Virus record (IMG/VR): IMGVR_UViG_3300029267_005478 | Location: 1 to 20,202 of that record | Length of the DNA: 20,202 bases | Origin: a virus | Reading direction: 5' to 3' (one strand) | The notes under the pieces: model-generated | Databases searched by the model: none | What the model was told of the DNA's origin: nothing | Seen by the model: only the letters and a program-made list of their open reading frames with translations | In this document: positions 6,804 through 17,427 of the stretch, piece after piece | How positions within the stretch are numbered: position 1 is the stretch's first letter | Layout of the letters: each line of letters starts with the position of its first letter | Translations under genes and position numbers: made by a program

Positions 6804-8447
6804 CTACGGTGGGGTACTTACCTGTACCGACGGATTCAACGGTATCTGAAGTGGACCAACCACCTGAACTACATCGCCTACTCTAACATGGATGGGGACC
6901 GCCTTATCAACTTTCCGCATCAAACGACCAAGCGGGTCTTCTTGAAGCGCGCCGAGTTCAGCCATAACTTCCGCAGGCACAATCTCTATTCGAAGCCAAC
7001 TGGAACGACAATAATCACAACTCATCAGCAAATGACATTCATAGTCAATACTTACGGTTGCCCCAAAAACGGGAGATTCCCCGGCAAAAATCTCGAATTC
7101 CCATGTTCCAGCCACCACCTCAACAGGCATCGTCTCCAAATAAAGTTGTTCCCCGGGTATCGTCGGAAAATTGGCATACCAATATCCAATTGACGCCACC
7201 GGCCACAAATCCACCCCAGGCCCCACGCGGATCCTCCATCGTCCACTACCAAGGTCCGTGCTGCTGATAATAGGCAAACTTTCCATCACATAACCGATGG
7301 CGTCTTCCACCGTAGTCCCATCTGGAGGAGGTGGATCGGGCGGCATTACCGGTCCGCTTGTCCAATCAGGAGTCTCGCTACAGGCGTAATCGAGAGGAAT
7401 AACATCGGCCGCGATTTCATCAAAACGCGGAATGAGAGGATCCACTGTCGTATAGTATTTACCGCTTCCCAGTGGAATCTCGTACACGTCGCTTGCCGAT
7501 AACCATGACGGAATCGACCCCAGACGCCACAGACCATACGCAACAATCCGATATCCGTGAATCTTTCCAATAATCTCGTAACCACGTTGTGCGCCTTTGC
7601 GCGTCAGCCAATGATCAGCATCGCGTACAGAAGCGCGCTGAAAACTCTCGGGTTCGTGTTGATCTACGTCCACACCCGTCTCAAGCCCCAGATATGGCAA
7701 CAGCGCAGGTGGCCGTAATACCGCTGGCCCCGCTGACACCGTCATCACCGTTCCGAGTACGGAAGCTACGTCTTCCCCTTCCCACGGTTCTTCCAACGTA
7801 ATGGTAAAATCATCTACTACCGTAGCCACTTTACCTACATATTCACTGCCTGCAGAAGGTGCGAGATATTGACCAGCAACCACTTCTGCCAAAAACAGCG
7901 TTCCTGAGCCCGTAACGGTCGCTGAACCCGCCGTAAATGTCAGAAGTCCCGTAAGCTCCGTTCCTTCACTAAAAGCCGTTACAGGCAACTCTGCGGTGCC
8001 TTTCAGCTCCAGCATTGGCCCGGCGCTCCACAGCTTATGCACCGAGTTAACTGTAAACTCGCGACCTGCGTCGTCCTCCAGAATCCAGCCTATCGAAGTG
8101 TCTTCCAGGGGATTGAAAGGATCATCGGGATCCGTCTTCTCCACCAGCACTTCAATAGTTCTGCCGCCTGCCGTCGAGTACGCTATCAACAGATTGACAT
8201 TGAGATGCCCCTGATACTGAGTTCTGACCAAATCTGGATCACGTAATTCGCCAAAATCCCTAGCAAACCTGGCCAACTCTGTAAAAGACGGCCGGATGCT
8301 ATCAATAAAAGTCTCCAAACGCCCATCGGCTTGTTCTGCATCGAGACGCCGGTCTATCGCTGGTAAGTCGCGCCAAAGGACATGCTTTGACCAAGGATAT
8401 TCCCCAAAAGCCCCTTCTCCAAACAACCAATCGCCAAACCCTGGCAT
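6804..8447 (-). CDS. Baseplate tail protein, P2 gpI-like
   Basis: The product has 547 residues from ATG 8447, which follows AGGAGTAGGG. The N-terminal part (FGDWLFGEGAFGEYPW, then a helix at about residues 30-75 with ETFIDSIRPSFTELARFARD) and the later LTRKGAQRGYEIIGKIHGYR (about 281-300) match the general pattern of tail protein I and its relatives, which sit at the baseplate edge next to J and help hold fibres. Between them (about 165-225) is an inserted beta module, LTFTAGSATVTGSGTLFLAE, related to one in the 239-residue neighbour. The C-terminal third is beta-rich and contains CDYC. The protein is much longer than P2 gpI, so the extra domains are elaborations. The assignment is moderate. 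Confidence 0.6.
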   Translation of the reverse strand: MPGFGDWLFGEGAFGEYPWSKHVLWRDLPAIDRRLDAEQADGRLETFIDSIRPSFTELARFARDFGELRDPDLVRTQYQGHLNVNLLIAYSTAGGRTIEVLVEKTDPDDPFNPLEDTSIGWILEDDAGREFTVNSVHKLWSAGPMLELKGTAELPVTAFSEGTELTGLLTFTAGSATVTGSGTLFLAEVVAGQYLAPSAGSEYVGKVATVVDDFTITLEEPWEGEDVASVLGTVMTVSAGPAVLRPPALLPYLGLETGVDVDQHEPESFQRASVRDADHWLTRKGAQRGYEIIGKIHGYRIVAYGLWRLGSIPSWLSASDVYEIPLGSGKYYTTVDPLIPRFDEIAADVIPLDYACSETPDWTSGPVMPPDPPPPDGTTVEDAIGYVMESLPIISSTDLGSGRWRIRVGPGVDLWPVASIGYWYANFPTIPGEQLYLETMPVEVVAGTWEFEIFAGESPVFGATVSIDYECHLLMSCDYCRSSWLRIEIVPAEVMAELGALQEDPLGRLMRKVDKAVPIHVRVGDVVQVVGPLQIPLNPSVQVSTPP

Positions 8448-8515
8448 TCCCTACTCCTATTTAAAATTCCAATATATCCACGTACTCAATATATCACTTC
8501 CCCTCTCCTTCTCCA
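8448..8515. other. Largest intergenic gap, with a 9-base direct repeat
   Basis: These 68 bases separate the glycosyltransferase from the gpI-like gene. The plus strand holds two copies of CAATATATC (8470-8478 and 8487-8495), 17 bases apart. A GGAGAAGG motif on the coding strand (8507-8514) has no gene start at the usual distance. No stable hairpin is visible. The gap may hold a promoter, but no clear -35/-10 pair stands out. Confidence 0.35.
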
Positions 8516-9706
8516 TCAAGTTTGCAACAACTGCGCCCAAGAATCGGCGATGCGATTCCAGTCACAGTATTCCTTAACCCAATCATACGCATTCTTTGAA
8601 CGCCGCCTTGCCTCTTTAGGGTTGTTGTACACACTCAATATTTGACCCACTAAACTGTCAACATCCGTGAGAGGCCGCAACTGAGAATTATCATATTCCG
8701 GTAGAACCACGAAAGATGTGCATTCCGCCAACCAGCCCCTCTCCTGGTCTTTACCAAGAATCTCTTCACAAGATGTATGCCTGGGCATCACAACCGGAAC
8801 TTTACAAGCTAAAGATTCTGTGATGCTCAGCCCCCAACCCTCACCCATCGTAGTCGATACAACCACATCCGAAGCGCAATAGATATCTCGCATCGTACTC
8901 TTATCGACTCCGTTTGGACCAACAGACTCCGGATAAAAAATATTATCTTGCTGCTTCTTTGGCACATGGCGAACCACAAAACGAAGTATGTTCTCGCTGA
9001 TCTGCTCGTCCGGGTCGAAATGCAAATACAGCTTGGCAGCAGGGATGCTTTTTTGAACCTCCAGCCAAGCGATAATTGTCCTGGGCAAATCCTTCCTGGG
9101 CTGGTTCCGATTTACATTGGTAATAAGAAAATCATCGGGTCCTACCCCAAACAACTCTCGTCGTATCTTTTTTCTCCTATTCGCCGTAGTAGGCTTAAAA
9201 ACCTCTGTGTCAACACCGTGATAGAGAACATGCACGTCTCGATCAGAATATTTTTTTGCTTCTTCACGGCCATACTCAGTATACGCGACAGCTACATCAG
9301 GAGTGTCGATAGCATTAGTAACCCATAATGGGTCCAGCGGCCCATCCACAGGAAAGTACAGTATATACTTGAACTCTTTTTTCGTGCGTACTCTCTTCAA
9401 CGCATCATTCGGTGGCACCAAGTTGAAAGTATCCTGAAGCACGAACAGAACATCGTACTCTCCGGCATCCAGCATATCTATCAGTTTACCTCTGCCCAAC
9501 GGATCACCACCGGACTCAGCAGGATAGACAGGAATATCCTTGAAACGGTAGTACGGGCTATCCGGGTGATTATACGGCTCGCCTCTATAGTTGATACCGA
9601 AAACAGTAAAATCAAATCTACCCTGAAGCCTGGATATTATTTCTTCGGCTACATTCCCAAAGCCGGTGGGCACAAGAAAGTCACTGTACCAGAGTACCTT
9701 GAGCAC
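8516..9706 (-). CDS. GT-B glycosyltransferase, GT4-like
   Basis: The product has 396 residues from a GTG start, two bases after the stop of the methyltransferase gene. The N-terminal Rossmann domain begins VLWYSDFLVPTGFGNVAEEI, with the Gly-rich loop (TGFGN) that binds the acceptor side. The C-terminal nucleotide-sugar domain begins near ITNVNRNQPRKDL (about residue 195). It carries an EX7E motif, Glu289 to Glu297 (MGEGWGLSITE), typical of retaining GT4-type enzymes, followed by VPVVMPRHTSCEEIL. The enzyme would transfer a sugar from an activated donor; donor and acceptor are not determinable from sequence. It has no signal peptide or membrane segment, so it acts in the host cytoplasm. It is complete and about the usual length for the family. 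Confidence 0.9.
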   Translation of the reverse strand: MLKVLWYSDFLVPTGFGNVAEEIISRLQGRFDFTVFGINYRGEPYNHPDSPYYRFKDIPVYPAESGGDPLGRGKLIDMLDAGEYDVLFVLQDTFNLVPPNDALKRVRTKKEFKYILYFPVDGPLDPLWVTNAIDTPDVAVAYTEYGREEAKKYSDRDVHVLYHGVDTEVFKPTTANRRKKIRRELFGVGPDDFLITNVNRNQPRKDLPRTIIAWLEVQKSIPAAKLYLHFDPDEQISENILRFVVRHVPKKQQDNIFYPESVGPNGVDKSTMRDIYCASDVVVSTTMGEGWGLSITESLACKVPVVMPRHTSCEEILGKDQERGWLAECTSFVVLPEYDNSQLRPLTDVDSLVGQILSVYNNPKEARRRSKNAYDWVKEYCDWNRIADSWAQLLQT

Positions 9707-9708
9707 AG

Positions 9709-10914
9709 TTATTCTCTCTTGGCAAATACAGCTAATTCAGTAAACTTCCCTTTCACAGCATGTCCCCGCAAAAAATAACAACGATCAGGGTCAGTCCTAA
9801 AAGGCAGATAGTTCCATCCAGATGAACTCACTTCTTGCGCCTCAACGGTTTCCAAAGTAGGAGGCCATGTAGCTCTCAACTTTGACACCAACGATAACTT
9901 CACAAGAGTGCCAGGCACAACAGAGATATTGCACTTAAACTTAGCTCCTCCTTTACCAAAAAATTGAGGAACCGTATGAAACCATGTGTTCTCCGCGTCA
10001 GGATGCAATATGGGCTGCAAATACTGCCATTGCGACCACATTCTTTTTACCAAAGCACTGACGCACTTATCCACAAAGGCTCGCGACTCTTTCCATCCTA
10101 CAATTATCGGCCTTGTACGCACTACTCCCGAAACCTTTCGTAGCACCAACAAACACAGTGTTGTAACACTGCCCTCACGCAAACGATTTATACATGTAGG
10201 TCCATAGGTCTTCCCCGCAAAAGAAATTCCGTACTCGTCTGGGTATAACGGAAGTGGATGATTTAGTGTGGCATTGGCTAAGCTACAATCAAAAACCGGC
10301 TCTGGGACAAATGGTGACTTGGCAACCAAATCCAGCAAATGCTCCGGAGTAAAAAAGTGAAGAGTCGGAGCGGCAAAAGTTTTGTCTTCAAAAGCGATAG
10401 CTGTCGTGACAGCATATACGCCGCCTTCTTTTAATACCCGATGGACCTCATTGAAATGCTGCACAAAATCATCATCGAACCCAATATGCTCTATCGCGCA
10501 AGTGCTCCAGGCAAAATCGAAGCTATTATCCTCAAACTCTATTTTTCGCATGTCCATGCACTTGGCTTCAACTCTATCTTCTGGAAACGAAATAGGAGCC
10601 TTATCCAATACTAGTTGCCTTGGATCATTCGTTCGCGAAAATTTCCACTTGGTATCTGGTAAAAACAGGTCAGTGGCAACTATCTTTTTAGCTTCCCTAG
10701 CAAAAATATAAATGAGTCTTTCGGTGCTGGTCCCAAACCCTATACCGCACCCCTTTCCATCCAATTTTCCATAGTCATGAAGCGCCTTATATATCTTGGC
10801 GTATTCCCATTGTTTTGGATGAAGAGATACGTTAAATCCGAGTACATCTCTCAAAATTGCGGATAGATCAGGGTCACTCCAATCAGAAATATCACATAAC
10901 TTCTGCCTATACAT
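9709..10914 (-). CDS. Class I SAM-dependent methyltransferase (Methyltransf_11 type)
   Basis: The product has 401 residues and its ATG overlaps the upstream stop by one base (TAATG). The Rossmann core is clear: motif I GCGIGFGTSTERL at about residues 55-67, an acidic residue ending the second strand (IVATDLF, about 78-84), a possible acidic motif II (AKCMDMRKIEF), motif III/IV SFDFAWSTCAIEHIGFDDDF at about 131-150, and RVLKEGGVYAVTT at about 159-171. These bind S-adenosylmethionine and form the family signature. The C-terminal 100 or so residues (about 300-401) are beta-rich and not part of the core; they may bind the substrate. Small-molecule, sugar and lipid methylation are all possible. 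The adjoining glycosyltransferase makes a glycan substrate plausible. Confidence 0.85.
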   Translation of the reverse strand: MYRQKLCDISDWSDPDLSAILRDVLGFNVSLHPKQWEYAKIYKALHDYGKLDGKGCGIGFGTSTERLIYIFAREAKKIVATDLFLPDTKWKFSRTNDPRQLVLDKAPISFPEDRVEAKCMDMRKIEFEDNSFDFAWSTCAIEHIGFDDDFVQHFNEVHRVLKEGGVYAVTTAIAFEDKTFAAPTLHFFTPEHLLDLVAKSPFVPEPVFDCSLANATLNHPLPLYPDEYGISFAGKTYGPTCINRLREGSVTTLCLLVLRKVSGVVRTRPIIVGWKESRAFVDKCVSALVKRMWSQWQYLQPILHPDAENTWFHTVPQFFGKGGAKFKCNISVVPGTLVKLSLVSKLRATWPPTLETVEAQEVSSSGWNYLPFRTDPDRCYFLRGHAVKGKFTELAVFAKRE

Positions 10915-11915
10915 TATACATTCCTATAATGCTTCGCATTCTGGTTTTCCAAATTGACAGGAGCATCCTGATCAGGCAATATCAAATCCCCTGTCTTATA
11001 CTCCAAACCGATATGTGGCAACCAGTGGCGCAGAGACTCTTCACACAAACCCTCATAAGTAATAATTTCCAAATTGGCGGTACTGTTAGCAATCTCAGTA
11101 ATATTCGCAGCGAGAATCCACGACCGAGCTTCTAACCCTCGCACAAAGTCCGGAACTCTATGCTGTTGCGCCACAGCAGAACGCATGTTTGCTATCGGCT
11201 CCCGAACCACTACTATAGCTATCACACGAGAGTACCCCTTGTTCTTTAATGCTGTTATCCATCCAGACAGATCTTGATGTGCAACGTGAACATAAGGCAC
11301 ATTGTCTGCCGGGGGTATCTTGTCCATAGGGGCCTGGTTCTTACCTGCTGTTCCCTTGCACCCGCTTCGCTTTAAAATAGCTGCCATAAGCCTGTTGCCG
11401 CTGGAAATGGGGCCGCAAACGAGATAGGCAGTATTACAGTCTATCGTCAATCCATGGTGCTTACGTTCTTTTGGAAGCACCCATCGTTCATCAAATGGAT
11501 GCCACCAGACGGGGTCTGGACACAATTTAGAATACACAGGACGCAAGGGGGTTTTCTGCAAGAGCGTCGTCCGCATAGCCATGCGCTCACAAAAGAAACT
11601 ACCCAAAAGGGGACCACCTACAATATTCAGCAAATGGGTCGTCATCAGCTTTTGAGCTACTGGCCAAAACCTCTCAAAATCATGGTACTCGCCAGCTATG
11701 TAACGAATACGCTTTATCGTTTCCTTGGAAGCACACCCCAAGAAGCTGCACTCGGCCCCCTCACTGTCAGTCTTGAGATAGTCCAGGTCTCCTCCCTCTG
11801 GCAACATATCCTGCACCACCTCGTCTAAAGTTGAGCACGGCACCTCAATCTCCGGAAGCTCCTTATGGCTCCCCTCTGTGTTAATACCTGGAGGAGCCAT
11901 CAATGAGCCGCCCAC
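10914..11915 (-). CDS. FkbM-like methyltransferase (C-terminal part) fused to sulfotransferase-like domain
   Basis: This open frame encodes 333 residues counted from an in-frame GTG. The true gene probably starts at 12208 and is interrupted by a frameshift near 12116 (see the separate entry). Residues about 20-115 carry the FkbM methyltransferase signature, with VPCSTLDEVV then DLDYLKTDSEGAECSFL. FkbM enzymes O-methylate sugars or related groups. Residues about 160-333 form a second domain. It begins TAYLVCGPISSGNRLMAAIL (residues 162-180), a P-loop-like phosphosulfate-binding motif, and later has VVVREPIANMRSAV (residues 235-248), like the 3'-phosphate-binding element of sulfotransferases. 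The usual Lys/Arg of the first motif is replaced here (SSGNRL), so activity is uncertain. A kinase-type P-loop fold is the alternative. The join of methyl and sulfo transfer domains is unusual. Confidence 0.7.
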   Translation of the reverse strand: MGGSLMAPPGINTEGSHKELPEIEVPCSTLDEVVQDMLPEGGDLDYLKTDSEGAECSFLGCASKETIKRIRYIAGEYHDFERFWPVAQKLMTTHLLNIVGGPLLGSFFCERMAMRTTLLQKTPLRPVYSKLCPDPVWWHPFDERWVLPKERKHHGLTIDCNTAYLVCGPISSGNRLMAAILKRSGCKGTAGKNQAPMDKIPPADNVPYVHVAHQDLSGWITALKNKGYSRVIAIVVVREPIANMRSAVAQQHRVPDFVRGLEARSWILAANITEIANSTANLEIITYEGLCEESLRHWLPHIGLEYKTGDLILPDQDAPVNLENQNAKHYRNV

Positions 11916-12208
11916 ATATCCCGGCCCGGCCTCCGGCAGCCCAAGGTAAACATTAAGTCTCCGGGGTTCTGTGTACGGCTTTCTGCCAAGATCATCCTCG
12001 AATAAATGCTCAGCGGTAACCGCCCCAAACCTAACATCCAGCCGTCCGCCATATGCCTGTGCCTTCTTTGTGGAAGTCTCTACATGCTCTGGGATAATCT
12101 CATATGACCGAATACCCCGACTTCCAAAATGGTTTTTATAGGGGGTGCACCAAAAGCATCAACAAACCGCTTAACAGTACGATACTTATAACAAGCGTTA
12201 CCTTCCAT
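11916..12208 (-). pseudogene. 5' part of the FkbM-like gene, separated by a frameshift
   Basis: An ATG at 12208, four bases after GGGGGAGG on the coding strand, begins MEGNACYKYRTVKRFVDAFG and reaches IKTILEVG, the expected first strand and SAM-binding motif of an FkbM enzyme. Just after this the frame runs out (stop at 12080-12082). The continuation, RSYEIIPEHVE then a segment with KKAQAYGGRLDVRF, lies in the frame of the downstream coding region. A single -1 shift (or one extra base) in the GGGG run near 12114-12118 restores about 430 residues. This may be a real inactivating mutation, a sequencing or assembly error, or, less likely, programmed frameshifting. Confidence 0.6.
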
Positions 12209-12216
12209 GTCCTCCC
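12209..12216 (-). promoter_or_regulatory. Strong ribosome binding site for the FkbM-like gene
   Basis: The coding strand carries GGGAGG just before ATG 12208. A strong site here, followed by a plausible protein start, supports translation beginning at 12208 rather than at the internal GTG at 11915, and so supports the frameshift interpretation. Confidence 0.5.
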
Positions 12217-12227
12217 CCAGTTATGGG

Positions 12228-12654
12228 TTATGAGTAGTTGGCACCAAGGAGAGTCAAATAGACATCCGCACCATCAACAAAGTATTCGATAATGTCAATA
12301 GCATTTACCGAATTGGTAATACTGTGGGAAGAACCTCCGGGCCACTTTACAGACCCAGAAATCGCAGAATAACTCAAAGCCCCTACTGGCCCTGACGAGG
12401 CTTGTTTAACCTTTATCAACCCACGCTGGACGTGCTCCAGCCCCGCATTAGCAAAAAGAAGCGTCTCGGATCCCCCAGATGCAAGCTGAAGCGCAACGTC
12501 AGTAGTATTAACCAAGGGAAACGTAAAAATGGAGCCTTGCGCGGTGAGCGTAGAAAACGCACGATAAGGAGAAGAGCGAGCCAAGTCATCCTGAACGCTG
12601 CCGCGAGGCACCTCACCAGAAGCTATCCGTGAAGCTGATAATATCGAAAATCGT

Positions 12655-12662
<8 letters not shown>
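12228..12662 (-). CDS. Small beta-rich virion/fibre-associated protein
   Basis: The product has 144 residues from ATG 12662; a GTG at 12668 would add two residues. GGAGG lies 9 bases before the ATG but only 3 before the GTG, so the ATG is preferred. The start region overlaps the end of the collagen-like fibre gene. The C-terminal half ([19 protein letters not shown], then a strand with [20 protein letters not shown]) follows a pattern common at the ends of phage fibre or structural proteins: a W-P-G turn, a D-I core strand and a final V-Y-L...N-Y strand. It probably forms a small beta domain that caps or decorates the preceding fibre. It could be a separate trimerising cap protein. No enzymatic motif is visible. 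Confidence 0.65.
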
Positions 12663-16191
<3,529 letters not shown>

Positions 16192-16205
16192 AAACTAACT
16201 CCTTC

Positions 16206-16937
16206 TCACGGTATCAAAGCCAACTCGCCATCGATAACGAGGCTTCCATCAATGGTGATACCGCCCGACACAATCATCTGTTGGTTGGTGGGTATAGTCA
16301 CTTGTTCGCCCACTGGAACAGTCTTAAAACTGAAGTTACGGGGAATATTGATTTCAATTTCATTGGCAACCGGCATGGTTGCCTCCACGCCTTCCCCAAC
16401 AAAATCCATCAGAGACGCTGATGCAGTCAGCGTTACCCCTTCGTCCTGGACCTCCAGGTTGCTGCCGCCGCCGCCGGAACCAGAAAACAAATCCTCCGCG
16501 TCGATAATGGTCCCGTTCTTGATCCAGAATCCATTGCGGAAGATGAAGTTCGTCCCGATGCGGATACCCAAGATATACGAGTCATCAGTGTTTTCGGCGA
16601 TGTTGGCCACCGCTGCGGCCGCCGTCACGTTCTGACCCGGATGCCGCGTAACATCGAACTTAATAATCTGCCCGTCATTGGGTACGAGCGTGGCGGCCGT
16701 AACCCTGTTGTAATATCCCGTAGAGGGCGACAGAAAAACAAAGTCCTCAGACCACGTTAATCCAGCCCCCACATTCCACGTCAACTGACCACCGCCGCCA
16801 AGAATAATGTTGCGGTCTTCTCGTGCCGCAAACCCTGACGCATCAAGCGCCCGGATAAAATCTACGAACGTGTCCCAAAACGGCTCCTCAAATTGCTCTG
16901 GAAAAGGCCAGAGCATACGTGGAGAATTATCAGCCAC
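16206..16937 (-). CDS. Fibre or baseplate protein, unknown family
   Basis: The product has 243 residues from a GTG start that overlaps the stop of the HEHVH protein by eight bases. The N-terminal part (MLWPFPEQFEEPFWDTFVDF, then ALDASGFAAREDRNIILGGG) looks like a helical baseplate-attachment segment leading into beta strands with the QLTWNVGAGLTWSEDFVFL pattern, as in fibre-associated structural proteins. A Gly-rich linker at about residues 152-160 (SGSGGGGS) joins a C-terminal beta-rich region (about 160-243) with repeated GGITIDGSLVIDGE strands. It precedes the collagen-like fibre by 14 bases. A role as the anchor or proximal part of that fibre is likely but not proven. Confidence 0.65.
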   Translation of the reverse strand: MADNSPRMLWPFPEQFEEPFWDTFVDFIRALDASGFAAREDRNIILGGGGQLTWNVGAGLTWSEDFVFLSPSTGYYNRVTAATLVPNDGQIIKFDVTRHPGQNVTAAAAVANIAENTDDSYILGIRIGTNFIFRNGFWIKNGTIIDAEDLFSGSGGGGSNLEVQDEGVTLTASASLMDFVGEGVEATMPVANEIEINIPRNFSFKTVPVGEQVTIPTNQQMIVSGGITIDGSLVIDGELALIP

Positions 16938-17427
16938 CTTTCTTCATCTCCTTCTCCAGTTCCTCTTCTGCCAACCAATAACAGGCAGTCGACTGCCCCA
17001 CGGCCGCCACCAAGCACGCCACAACAAAAGCTCGCAACATCGAAGCTTCATACTGCTCCACATGAACATGCTCATGCACTTGCACCGGATTCCATGGCTT
17101 TCCTTGGTCCGCGCGCTTGTTGGGACCGTAAAAGATCGCGTGTCCAAGAGTGGTTCCACCCCACGGATAAGTGGAACCGTCGGAGAACTTCTGCAAATAC
17201 CATCCTTTGGGCCACTTACCCTCTGACACCGGCCAAGACCCTTGCTTCAAATTACAAGTAAGAGACGGGGCGCCAGGGGTTCCGGGTTTGGCAATGGAAT
17301 TGTCACGAGGATTCTCCCACTCCAGACGCTCGCCCCATAGACCACGGATCAGAACAATTATGCCCCACATCAACAAATCCCAAGGCAAACAGACGAAATA
17401 CAGCAATATATGGCGCTTGGTCTTCAT
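16930..17427 (-). CDS. Membrane protein with HEHVH metallopeptidase-type motif
   Basis: The product has 165 residues from an ATG overlapping the upstream stop as ATGA. A hydrophobic segment near the N-terminus (about 8-30, ILLYFVCLPWDLLMWGIIVL) and another near residues 131-150 (LRAFVVACLVAAVGQSTACY) suggest two membrane spans. Between them lie GTTLGHAIFYG (about 91-101) and VHEHVHVEQYEA (about 117-128). The latter contains HExxH (His118-Glu119-His122), the zinc-binding and catalytic motif of many metallopeptidases. A similar TLGH...HEHVHxxQYE arrangement occurs in small bacterial membrane proteins of unknown function. Activity is unproven. Its place between the J-like protein and the fibres is unusual. 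It could process a virion protein, act on the host envelope, or be a moron-type insertion. Confidence 0.7.
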   Translation of the reverse strand: MKTKRHILLYFVCLPWDLLMWGIIVLIRGLWGERLEWENPRDNSIAKPGTPGAPSLTCNLKQGSWPVSEGKWPKGWYLQKFSDGSTYPWGGTTLGHAIFYGPNKRADQGKPWNPVQVHEHVHVEQYEASMLRAFVVACLVAAVGQSTACYWLAEEELEKEMKKGG

